DNA from: Bacteroidota bacterium
GTDB taxonomy: Bacteria; Bacteroidota; Bacteroidia; Flavobacteriales; JADGDT01
Direction: 5' to 3'
Assembly: GCA_039714315.1 (NCBI GenBank)
Contig: JBDLJM010000009.1
Coordinates: 1-41,410, forward strand
DNA: 41,410 nt
Under the pieces are notes generated by a model. It did no database searches. It saw only the letters and a program-made list of their open reading frames with translations, and was not told the DNA's origin. Shown here piece by piece: positions 8,007 to 15,370 of the stretch (positions are counted from its first letter, which is position 1; each line of letters starts with the position of its first letter). The translations under genes were made by a program, and so were the position numbers.

Positions 8007-9020
8007 ATGAATAAGAAACTAATAAGTACAATAAAGTATTCTCTTTTCTTCCTGATTGGGATAGCACTGATTTATCTTGTATTCAAAGATGCGGATCCCA
8101 AACAAATGCTCACCGACTTACAAGAAGCAGATTACAAATGGATTATACTTTCATTTGTAATGGGTTATGCAGCTTATATTTCACGCGGATACAGATGGCT
8201 TCAGCTAATTGAGGCTATGGGTTACAAGGCCAAAGCAATTAATGCTATTAATTCAGTTTCTATTACATATTTTACAAACCTGGCTTTACCAAGAGCAGGA
8301 GAAGTAGCCAGAGCAACTTCTTTAAATCAGTCGGAAGGAATTCCTGTAGACAAACTTTTAGGAACCATTGTTATAGAAAGAATAATTGACATGATTTTAT
8401 TGTTGTCTTTAATTTTTTTAACAGTAATAGTAAGATATGAAGATCTTATAAATTTTTTCAATACAGCTATAAGTCAAAAAAGTGGTAGTTCAGGCGAAGA
8501 TTCTTCATTTTTATTATACTTTGCCATTACAATAGTTATACTAATTGTAGTAGCTGTTGTACTTAGAAACAGTATAAAAAAAACAACTTTATACGATAAA
8601 ATCAGATCTTTCTTATTAGGTATTAAAGAGGGAATAGGAACCATAAAACATATGAAAAATAAAGGTATGTTTATTGCTCATACATTATTTATATGGTTTA
8701 TGTATTATATGATGGTATATGTTGTATTTTTTGCAATGCCCGAAACGAGTAATCTTACTATATCCGATGGATTATTTATTATGGCAGTTGGTGCCTTAGG
8801 TATGGTAGCTCCTGTTCCCGGAGGTTTAGGGGCTTATCACGGTGCGGTAATGATAGGATTAAGCTTATTGGGTATATCAACAGATACCGGTAGAAGTTTT
8901 GCAATAATTGTGCATTCAACTCAAACTATGGTTGCTTTAATTTCGGGACCAATAGCTATTATTATGACTTCAATTGTAAAACAAAAAAGATTAAATCAAA
9001 ATAATTTAATTAAAAATTAG
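8007..9020 (+). CDS. UPF0104 / lysylphosphatidylglycerol synthase transmembrane-region family protein
   Basis: A 337-residue integral membrane protein with about eight hydrophobic segments. It carries the family hallmarks ALPRAGEVARATSL (near residue 93) and APVPGGLGAYHGA (near residue 272). These correspond to the membrane domain of MprF and the YbhN-like UPF0104 family. It has no C-terminal soluble lysyltransferase domain, so it is not a full MprF. Members without that domain are thought to move lipids or undecaprenyl-linked sugars, but none of that can be read here. It follows panCD in the plus direction, an order familiar from flavobacteria. Confidence 0.85.
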   Translation: MNKKLISTIKYSLFFLIGIALIYLVFKDADPKQMLTDLQEADYKWIILSFVMGYAAYISRGYRWLQLIEAMGYKAKAINAINSVSITYFTNLALPRAGEVARATSLNQSEGIPVDKLLGTIVIERIIDMILLLSLIFLTVIVRYEDLINFFNTAISQKSGSSGEDSSFLLYFAITIVILIVVAVVLRNSIKKTTLYDKIRSFLLGIKEGIGTIKHMKNKGMFIAHTLFIWFMYYMMVYVVFFAMPETSNLTISDGLFIMAVGALGMVAPVPGGLGAYHGAVMIGLSLLGISTDTGRSFAIIVHSTQTMVALISGPIAIIMTSIVKQKRLNQNNLIKN

Positions 9021-9105
9021 TGAAATTATTTTATTTGAAATTGTTGCAATTATGTAATTTTAATAAAAATATAAAAACCAAATATAACCTTATAATATAT
9101 AAACA

Positions 9106-9540
9106 ATGGATTTTATTTCAAATCACTCTAATTGGGCTTTAATTACTTTAATACTGCTTCTAATTACTATTATTAATGCAGTAATAGGTATTCTTATGAA
9201 AAGGGATTTTGGTTTTATAGATAAAAAATTATCGCTTTATTCACTTATTGCAGTATATATACAAATAATCTTAGGATTAGTATCTTATATGATTTCTAAA
9301 ATTACTCAAAGTGCGATGCAGGATTTTGGTTCTGCTATGAAAGATACAACACTTAGATTATTTGCTGTGGAACATCCTTTGATGATGATAATTGGTTCTT
9401 TATTAATTACAATAGGATTTATTAAAGCGAAAAAAGCTACGGCAGATACAACTAAATTTAATAAAATACTTGTCTTTTATATTTTAGGATTTATCTTGAT
9501 ATTATCAAGAATTCCATGGAGCGAATGGGCACAACATTAA
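9106..9540 (+). CDS. Four-helix membrane protein of the flavobacterial 'cytochrome B' annotation class
   Basis: A 144-residue protein with four clear membrane segments (about 10-30, 45-63, 90-107 and 121-135). It has conserved-looking polar residues in or near helices: NHSNW at the start, EHP (Glu89-His90-Pro91) before helix 3, and SRIPW at the end. Short four-helix proteins of this pattern are often annotated 'cytochrome B' in flavobacteria. The two histidines (His7, His90) could bind haem, but I see no proof. It stands alone between the UPF0104 gene and hflX. Function should be regarded as unknown. Confidence 0.7.
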   Translation: MDFISNHSNWALITLILLLITIINAVIGILMKRDFGFIDKKLSLYSLIAVYIQIILGLVSYMISKITQSAMQDFGSAMKDTTLRLFAVEHPLMMIIGSLLITIGFIKAKKATADTTKFNKILVFYILGFILILSRIPWSEWAQH

Positions 9541-9616
9541 TGTTGAATACTTCTACTTAGCTCAGGACAAGTTGGTGAATTGTGAATGTTGAATTAATAA
9601 TTTTTGATTATTAAAG
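9541..9616 (+). repeat. Low-complexity intergenic spacer with a decayed CTCAGG element
   Basis: The gap carries TACTTAGCTCAGGACAAG, which resembles a decayed REP-like (TTCG..CTCAG) unit, followed by GTGAATTGTGAATGTTGAAT-type simple sequence. The same two sequence styles recur in other gaps of this window. Nothing promoter-like is convincing before hflX. Confidence 0.35.
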
Positions 9617-10828
9617 GTGATTGAATTAAACGAAATAGTATACGAAAAGGCTGTGTTGATTGGAATTATCACTAATCAGCAAAACGATGAGCGTTCGAAA
9701 GAATATCTCGATGAACTTGAATTTCTTGCGACTACTGCGGGTGCAAAAGTTTATGGTAGAATAACACAAAAACTTCAGGTACCAAATCCAAAAACCTTTT
9801 TGGGATCCGGAAAAATGGACGAACTAAAAAAGTTTATTGAAGAAAACGAAATTGATATTGCAATTTTCGATGATGAGTTATCTCCGGCACAATTGCGAAA
9901 TATTGAGAAAATAATTGAAGTAAAAATTCTGGACAGAACTAATCTTATTTTGGATATTTTTGCTCAGAGAGCTCAAACATCTTACGCCAGAACACAGGTA
10001 GAACTTGCACAATATCAATATTTATTACCCCGATTAACAAAGATGTGGACCCACCTTTCGAAACAAAAAGGGGGAATTGGTATGAAAGGACCGGGTGAAA
10101 CCGAAATAGAAACCGACCGTCGTATTGTTCGAGACCGTATTACACTGCTAAAAAAGAAGTTGAAAACTATCGACAAACAAATGGAAGTGCAACGAAAAAA
10201 CCGTGGTAAAATGGTTAGAGTTGCTCTGGTAGGGTATACAAATGTTGGTAAATCAACTGTGATGAACATGTTGAGTAAATCTGATGTTTTTGCAGAAAAT
10301 AAACTGTTTGCCACTTTAGATACTACTGTTCGTAAAGTTGTAATAGAAAATTTACCATTTTTACTAACCGATACTGTTGGATTTATCCGCAAACTGCCAA
10401 CTCAACTGGTTGAATCTTTTAAATCGACTCTTGATGAGGTTAGAGAAGCAGATATGCTCATGCACATAGTTGATATATCGCACAAAAACTTCGAAGAACA
10501 TATAGAGTCGGTTAATAAAACTTTAGCTGAAATAAAAAGTAATGATAAACCAACAATACTTATTTTCAACAAAATTGATAACTACACATACGTTGAAAAA
10601 AAGGAAGATGATTTAACAGAGCATACAAAAGAAAATTACACTCTGGAAGAGTGGAAAAAAACCTGGATGGCCAAAATGGGCAATAAGGTTATTTTTATTT
10701 CTGCTACCGAAAAAGAGAATGTTGATAATCTTAAAAAACTGATGTACAACGAAATTAGAAAAGTACATATTACACGTTTTCCGTATAACGACTTTTTGTA
10801 TCAAAATTACGAGGTAGAAGACGAATAG
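9617..10828 (+). CDS. hflX: HflX GTPase (ribosome-associated, 50S-binding)
   Basis: A 403-residue protein. The N-terminal HflX domain (FLGSGKMDEL, FDDELSPAQLRNIE, LDIFAQRAQTSYARTQVELAQ) is followed by GGIGMKGPGETEIETDRR and a G domain with G1 GYTNVGKS (206-213), G3 TDTVGF (251-256) and G4 NKID (318-321). HflX splits or rescues stalled ribosomes in characterised bacteria. The start is GTG at 9617; no ATG lies in frame nearby upstream, and the family N-terminus (EIVYEKAVLIGI) begins right after it. A symmetrical terminator follows. No hfq neighbour, unlike in Proteobacteria. Confidence 0.95.
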   Translation: MIELNEIVYEKAVLIGIITNQQNDERSKEYLDELEFLATTAGAKVYGRITQKLQVPNPKTFLGSGKMDELKKFIEENEIDIAIFDDELSPAQLRNIEKIIEVKILDRTNLILDIFAQRAQTSYARTQVELAQYQYLLPRLTKMWTHLSKQKGGIGMKGPGETEIETDRRIVRDRITLLKKKLKTIDKQMEVQRKNRGKMVRVALVGYTNVGKSTVMNMLSKSDVFAENKLFATLDTTVRKVVIENLPFLLTDTVGFIRKLPTQLVESFKSTLDEVREADMLMHIVDISHKNFEEHIESVNKTLAEIKSNDKPTILIFNKIDNYTYVEKKEDDLTEHTKENYTLEEWKKTWMAKMGNKVIFISATEKENVDNLKKLMYNEIRKVHITRFPYNDFLYQNYEVEDE

Positions 10829-10851
10829 CCTTTTACTGTTAAATATTTATT

Positions 10852-10886
10852 AGCCACAGATTAATTTAATCCTCTAATCTGTGGCT
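10852..10886. terminator. Bidirectional terminator between hflX and flavodoxin
   Basis: AGCCACAGATTA (10852-10863) and TAATCTGTGGCT (10875-10886) form a perfect 12-bp stem with an 11-nt loop between convergent genes. Flanking runs are A/T-rich but not uniform, so efficiency cannot be judged. Confidence 0.7.
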
Positions 10887-10896
10887 TTATCAAATT

Positions 10897-11403
10897 CTAT
10901 AAAAACTGTTTCTTCAATTCTACAGTCCAATTCTTTACCCTTTCATCTGTCAAATCACTTTGATTATCTTCATCAATAGCCATTCCAATAAATTTACCGT
11001 CAATCACAGCTTCTGAATCTTCAAATTCATATCCTTCACACGAAGTTTTACCGATTACATCTGCATTTTTTTCAACTAATTTATTATAAAGCTCGGCAAG
11101 GCCATTCAAAAAAGTATCACCGTGTGAATCCTGATCCCCAAGACCAAATAAAGCAACTTTCTTTCTGCTGAAATCTATATTATCAAACTCTTCAACAAAA
11201 GTCTCAAAATCATCCTGCATTTCACCGGATCCCCAGGTAGAAGTTCCTAAAATAATATTTGAAAAATCTTTAAGATCATCTAGATTAACATCAGTTACGT
11301 TAAAAACCTTTGCTATTTCGGCTCCAAATTCACCTTGTATTTTTGTCGCTACTTCTTCTGTATTTCCGGTGGTTGATCCGTATAATATAACTATGTTTTC
11401 CAT
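10897..11403 (-). CDS. Flavodoxin
   Basis: A 168-residue long-chain flavodoxin. The FMN phosphate loop is YGSTTGNTEEVA (residues 8-19), with GTSTWGSGEMQDDFETF supplying the first isoalloxazine-stacking Trp region and FGLGDQDSHGDTF the second loop. It carries low-potential electrons in the cytoplasm and can replace ferredoxin, typically under iron limitation. It lies downstream of the peroxiredoxin gene on the same strand with an 82-bp gap, so the two may be co-transcribed and both fit an oxidative or iron-stress role. That link is inferred from position only. Confidence 0.95.
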   Translation of the reverse strand: MENIVILYGSTTGNTEEVATKIQGEFGAEIAKVFNVTDVNLDDLKDFSNIILGTSTWGSGEMQDDFETFVEEFDNIDFSRKKVALFGLGDQDSHGDTFLNGLAELYNKLVEKNADVIGKTSCEGYEFEDSEAVIDGKFIGMAIDEDNQSDLTDERVKNWTVELKKQFL

Positions 11404-11485
11404 TATTCTATATTTATTAATAAAAGAGAAGTTAAAGACTAATCAGACTATGCAGAGATTAAAACTAAACTCCTCTTTAAAAAAA

Positions 11486-12133
11486 TTAGATCTTTTTCTT
11501 CATCAGATAAAAGTCAACTTTATCTTCGTAGGCTTCATTGCTAATTCTCTCATTCATTTCATCCAAATTTGCAGGAGGAGGAACTATTACCTTATCACCT
11601 TTTTTCCAGTTTAAAGGAAGCGCTACTTTATGCTCATCAGAAAGTTGTAAACCTTCAAGAACTCTAAGAATTTCATCCATATTTCTTCCAACATTAAGAG
11701 GGTAGTACATTATTAATCTGATTTTCTTTGACGGATCAATAAAGAAAACAGCTCTTACTGCTGCCGTTTCATGTTCATTTGGCTGAAGCATTCCATATTT
11801 TTTGGAAACTTTCATATCCAGATCGGCAATAATCGGAAAATCGAAATACACTCCTGTTTTCTCTTTTACATTATTAACCCAGGCCAAATGAGAATGTATA
11901 CTGTCAATACTCAATCCGATAAGTTCGGTATTTAGTGCATCAAATTCACTCTTACGCTGAGCAAAACCAGTCATTTCAGTAGTACAAACAGGTGTAAAAT
12001 CAGCCGGATGCGAAAACATTACAACCCATTTATCAGTTGCGTAATCATGAAATTCAATATCTCCCTTTGTTGTTTTTGCTTTAAAATTCGGAGCTTTATC
12101 TCCAATCCGAGGCATGCTATATTTTTTTCCCAT
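11486..12133 (-). CDS. 1-Cys peroxiredoxin (Prx6 type)
   Basis: A 215-residue peroxiredoxin with the peroxidatic motif PADFTPVCTTE (Cys50), RAVFFIDP, and the Prx6-type C-terminal extension (LPLNWKKGDKVIVPPP). Cys50 is the only cysteine in the protein, so it lacks a resolving cysteine and must be reduced by an external thiol. The family reduces H2O2 and organic peroxides in the cytoplasm. An internal ATG at codon 7 (MPRIGDKAPNF) is an alternative start that better matches shorter homologues. It lies just upstream of flavodoxin on the same strand. Confidence 0.93.
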   Translation of the reverse strand: MGKKYSMPRIGDKAPNFKAKTTKGDIEFHDYATDKWVVMFSHPADFTPVCTTEMTGFAQRKSEFDALNTELIGLSIDSIHSHLAWVNNVKEKTGVYFDFPIIADLDMKVSKKYGMLQPNEHETAAVRAVFFIDPSKKIRLIMYYPLNVGRNMDEILRVLEGLQLSDEHKVALPLNWKKGDKVIVPPPANLDEMNERISNEAYEDKVDFYLMKKKI

Positions 12134-12170
12134 AATAATAAATTTTATATGTTTATCGATTTTGTTGATA

Positions 12171-12178
12171 CAAATTTA
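12171..12178 (-). promoter_or_regulatory. Candidate -7 element (TAAATTTG) for the peroxiredoxin gene
   Basis: The minus strand reads TAAATTTG, a full match to TAnnTTTG, 38 bp upstream of the peroxiredoxin start, implying a leader of about 30 nt. No -33 TTTG is evident at the usual distance. Confidence 0.45.
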
Positions 12179-12291
12179 CTTAGACAATCGTTATGTATTA
12201 TCGATTTACTATATTTACTATATATTGTATTATAATTAAAATTTATTTAGTTAAAAAATACAATAGATAAAAACTAACTATACTTTCTAAT

Positions 12292-13095
12292 ATGTCAACT
12301 CTGAAAAAAAAGTTATTCGAAGTGGTATTTGAAGCAGATACAAAATCGGGTAAGGTTTTTGATATTGTTTTACTGATAGCCATTATATTAAGCTTAGTAC
12401 TGATTATGTTATCCAGTGTTAAGGAAATAGAATATAATTATCACGAAATTCTGCTTTACTCTGAATGGATATTAACAATAATATTTACTGTAGAATATAT
12501 TTTAAGATTATTAATTTCGCCTAAACCTATAAGTTATGCCAAAAGTTTTTTTGGTGTAATAGATTTATTATCAATAATGCCTACTTATATTGGAATATTT
12601 TTATCAGGAGGACACGCATTTATGGTATTAAGATCACTGCGGCTTCTGCGAATGTTCAGGATATTCAAACTGAGCAGATATATTCACGGAGGATCAATAA
12701 TTATAAAAGCTCTGAGAGCTTCACTGCCAAAAATTAGCGTATTCCTTTTTGGTGTAATAATGATAGTTATTATAGTCGGATCGTTTATGTATATGATAGA
12801 AGGTGAAGAAAATGGCTTTACATCTATTCCACGTGGTATTTACTGGGCTATTGTAACGCTTACAACAGTAGGATACGGCGATATATCACCCCAAACAGAT
12901 TTAGGACAGTTTATATCGAGTATGGTAATGATAATTGGTTATTCAATAATAGCGGTACCAACAGGAATTATTACCAGCGAGATTTCAACACACAAAAAAG
13001 ATGATCATTATTCTACACAGGTTTGTCCGTCATGTATGAGTGAAGATCACGATTCTAACGCTATTTATTGTAAAAAATGCGGAAATAAACTGTAA
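12292..13095 (+). CDS. Voltage-gated potassium channel with C-terminal zinc ribbon
   Basis: A 267-residue six-helix channel subunit. The S4 sensor is LRSLRLLRMFRIFKLSR, with Arg at every third position (114, 117, 120, 123) and then Lys126 and Arg129. The pore helix and K+ selectivity filter TVGYGD lie at 192-197, followed by S6. After S6 a short tail carries CPSC (245-248) and CKKC (260-263), a four-cysteine zinc-ribbon pattern in the cytoplasm. By analogy with Kv/KvAP-type channels it should be a tetrameric K+ channel. The zinc ribbon may sense metal or redox state or help assembly, which is inference. No partner gene is evident. Confidence 0.92.
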   Translation: MSTLKKKLFEVVFEADTKSGKVFDIVLLIAIILSLVLIMLSSVKEIEYNYHEILLYSEWILTIIFTVEYILRLLISPKPISYAKSFFGVIDLLSIMPTYIGIFLSGGHAFMVLRSLRLLRMFRIFKLSRYIHGGSIIIKALRASLPKISVFLFGVIMIVIIVGSFMYMIEGEENGFTSIPRGIYWAIVTLTTVGYGDISPQTDLGQFISSMVMIIGYSIIAVPTGIITSEISTHKKDDHYSTQVCPSCMSEDHDSNAIYCKKCGNKL

Positions 13096-13179
13096 TTAAC
13101 AACTGACGCAACAGTTTAAAAACAACTATTAACACCATTGTTAATAACTATGCTAATTAACTGAAAATAAACACCCCAT

Positions 13180-13213
13180 TTTTTAACATAAAAAAATGAG
13201 AGTATGTTAAAAA
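13180..13213. repeat. Inverted repeat TTTTTAACATA / TATGTTAAAAA
   Basis: Perfect 11-bp arms at 13180-13190 and 13203-13213 are separated by 12 bp. Being almost purely A/T, it would form a weak hairpin in RNA and is better regarded as a DNA-binding dyad or an unwinding-prone site. Confidence 0.6.
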
Positions 13214-13391
13214 CTTGTAAAGAGATTGTGAAAATTAAATTTGCATTTTTCAAACAAAAAATTGCTTGTAATTATATTTCAGAAATCCAATTTGAAAACT
13301 CACTTTTTTATAATAAACAATCTACAAGTTATCAACAGTAATTAACAATTACGATTAATACTTTTTATTAATTAATAACTATTAAAACCGA

Positions 13392-13411
13392 TATTAACAG
13401 CTCTGTTAATA
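13392..13411. repeat. Near-perfect palindrome TATTAACAG / CTGTTAATA
   Basis: Nine-base arms at 13392-13400 and 13403-13411 are separated by two bases (CT). The 20-bp dyad is the size of a dimeric regulator operator. Its half-site is the same word repeated throughout the gap. Confidence 0.6.
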
Positions 13412-13587
13412 AGTATAAAAAACTATTGATTTTCTGCTCTTTAAATTTAACAATAGCTTATTTTAGTGTTAATAGTATTTAATAATTGAAAAATACAAAC
13501 TACTTTTATAAAAGTTTTACTCGGTATCAACAGCACATTATAATCATTATATTTATTTAATTAATAAAAGAATAATATATATATAAT

Positions 13588-15087
13588 ATGAAGTATTCCT
13601 TTTTGCTACTCTTCAATTTCCTATTTGTTTCTTCTATATTTTCACAGGTAGATTCTATCACTAAATTTTATTACAAAGACGGTACTCTTTCCAGTGAAGG
13701 TTATTTACGTAACGGTAAACCCGACGGATATTGGAAAACTTATTACCAAAACGGAAAATTGAAGTCAGAAGGTAACAGAAACTTTTACCAGTTAGACGGG
13801 TTGTGGAAATTTTATGATACAAAAGGATTTATTTCTCAGGAGATAAATTATAAAGACGGAATACGCGAAGGTGAAGAAAAATTTTATAAACAGGGAGTTT
13901 TATTTGAAAGTGTAGACTTTGTAAAAAATATTAAAGAAGGTAAATCGTATAGGTATTATCCCGATGGAAAGATTAACTATGAAGTGAATTATGTGAATAA
14001 CGAAATTTTCGGAAAAGGATATGAATTCGATACCATCGGTAATATTATTACAATTGAATCGTATAGCAGCGGAGTATTGAGCAGAACACAGAGGATAAAC
14101 AGAAGTGACGTTAAAAACGATAAACACGGCCTCTGGGTTTGGTTTGATGACGATAGGAGGGTAACACTCCAGGGAACATATAAACACGGCTTAAAACACG
14201 GTTATTTCAAAACGTATGATAAAAAGGGAAATCTTGTAAAAACTACAAAATATATCAATGGTGAAATTCAGGAAGATGCTATTGAAACCGCAAAATTAGA
14301 AGTGAAAAGAACTTATTATTCCGATAAAAAGTTAAAAAGCTATAAAAGTTACAGAAATGGTGTTCCGGATGGTGTTCATCAGGAATTTGACGCTAGTGGT
14401 AAAACGAATTCAACAGTTTTATACAAACTGGGAATAGTTGTAGCCAAAGGCGGTTTACTCGATGAAAAAGGTAAACGTCAGGGGGTTTGGACAGAGTTCT
14501 TTATGAGTGGTGAAAAGAAGTCTGAAGGAAAATTTGTAGACGGAAAAAAGGATGGGATTTGGAAGTTTTTCTTCGAAGACGGTGAAGTTGAACAGCTTGG
14601 CAGTTATAAAAGCGGAAAAGCAATAGGAGAGTGGACCTGGTATTATGATGATGGAAATATATTGCGACTTGAAGGATTTATTAACGGAAAAGAAGAAGGA
14701 GAATCAGTAGAGTACGACAGGTCTGGAAATATTGTGGCTAAAGGTGAATATATAGAAGGGCAAAAAGAAGGTGAGTGGTTTTATATAACTGATAAATACA
14801 GGCATGAAGGAGGATATGAAGAGGGGATGAAAACAGGTAACTGGAAACAAATTCATATTACCAATGATAAAATAGTATCTGAAACATATTTTTATGAAGG
14901 ACTTAGAGACGGAGATGTAAAATATTACTACGATAACGGTATCATAAAAGTGGAAGGTAACTTTGAATCGGGATTAAAACAGGGAGATTGGAATTATTAT
15001 AACGAGCAGGGTGCAAAAACTTTAACAGTTAAATATTCTGCAGGAGTGGATGTTAAGTATGATAATATTGAGACTGTTGAGTTGTAA
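13588..15087 (+). CDS. Secreted MORN/YwqK-type repeat protein
   Basis: A 499-residue protein with an N-terminal signal peptide (MKYSFLLLFNFLFVSSIFSQ). The rest is about twenty imperfect repeats of roughly 22-24 residues with the pattern G-x-W-x-x-[FY]-[FY]-x-[DN]-G-x-[LI]-x-x-E-G-x-[YF]-x-x-G-x-x-[DE]-G. This is the MORN-like array often annotated 'toxin-antitoxin YwqK family antitoxin' in Bacteroidota. It has no sorting domain at the C-terminus and no lipobox. The antitoxin label is not supported here because no toxin gene is adjacent. Role unknown; periplasmic or surface location is inferred from the signal peptide. Confidence 0.85.
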   Translation: MKYSFLLLFNFLFVSSIFSQVDSITKFYYKDGTLSSEGYLRNGKPDGYWKTYYQNGKLKSEGNRNFYQLDGLWKFYDTKGFISQEINYKDGIREGEEKFYKQGVLFESVDFVKNIKEGKSYRYYPDGKINYEVNYVNNEIFGKGYEFDTIGNIITIESYSSGVLSRTQRINRSDVKNDKHGLWVWFDDDRRVTLQGTYKHGLKHGYFKTYDKKGNLVKTTKYINGEIQEDAIETAKLEVKRTYYSDKKLKSYKSYRNGVPDGVHQEFDASGKTNSTVLYKLGIVVAKGGLLDEKGKRQGVWTEFFMSGEKKSEGKFVDGKKDGIWKFFFEDGEVEQLGSYKSGKAIGEWTWYYDDGNILRLEGFINGKEEGESVEYDRSGNIVAKGEYIEGQKEGEWFYITDKYRHEGGYEEGMKTGNWKQIHITNDKIVSETYFYEGLRDGDVKYYYDNGIIKVEGNFESGLKQGDWNYYNEQGAKTLTVKYSAGVDVKYDNIETVEL

Positions 15088-15313
15088 GTGTAGATAAATA
15101 TGCTCGTTGTGTATTTACTAATGTTACTGGTTGCTCGTTGCTGGTTAAAAACTAAATTAAGAATAAACCTGTAACAAGTAATATTAATTATTTGTGCAAC
15201 TATTATTATTTCAATTAGTTATTAATTTAATATGTACAACCAGTACAAATATATAAACTTATATAGGTGAATTTTCTCATAAAATTTTTTTAGGTCATAA
15301 AATCATATAGGTA

Positions 15314-15321
15314 TAAATTTG
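15314..15321 (+). promoter_or_regulatory. Candidate -7 element (TAAATTTG) for the transporter pair
   Basis: TAAATTTG fully matches TAnnTTTG, 50 bp before the first transporter's ATG. The 283-bp gap (15088-15370) also carries GTTGCTCGTTGCTGGTT-type repeat sequence at 15127-15147 and otherwise only AT-rich DNA. Confidence 0.45.
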
Positions 15322-15370
15322 TCGACTGTTATAAAAAACAAACAAACCGGTTAATTTTTATTATCATTTT

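Larger units (their letters stand above)
13096..13587. other. Long AT-rich non-coding gap packed with ATTAACA/TGTTAAT words
   Basis: A 492-bp gap with no credible gene. ATTAACA or TTTAACA occurs at 13095, 13128, 13182, 13341, 13393 and 13446, and the reverse form TGTTAA or GTTAATA at 13140, 13206, 13404 and 13467. Three of them pair into inverted repeats (13127-13146, 13180-13213, 13392-13411). TTATCAACA at 13329-13337 is one base from the DnaA box TTATCCACA, and GTATCAACA lies at 13524-13532. A TAAATTTG promoter-like element lies at 13236-13243. This could be a replication-origin-like region, a multi-site operator, or the regulatory region of the following gene; the sequence alone does not decide. 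Confidence 0.45.

Noticed and set aside
11369-11614. 81-codon plus-strand frame
   Set aside because: Lies across the flavodoxin start and the peroxiredoxin 3' end on the opposite strand; no family resemblance.
12008-12235. 75-codon plus-strand frame
   Set aside because: Mostly antisense to the peroxiredoxin gene and runs into its promoter region.
13588-15087. Reading the MORN/YwqK-type protein as part of a toxin-antitoxin module
   Set aside because: No toxin-like gene is adjacent, and the protein has a signal peptide, which does not fit a cytoplasmic antitoxin.
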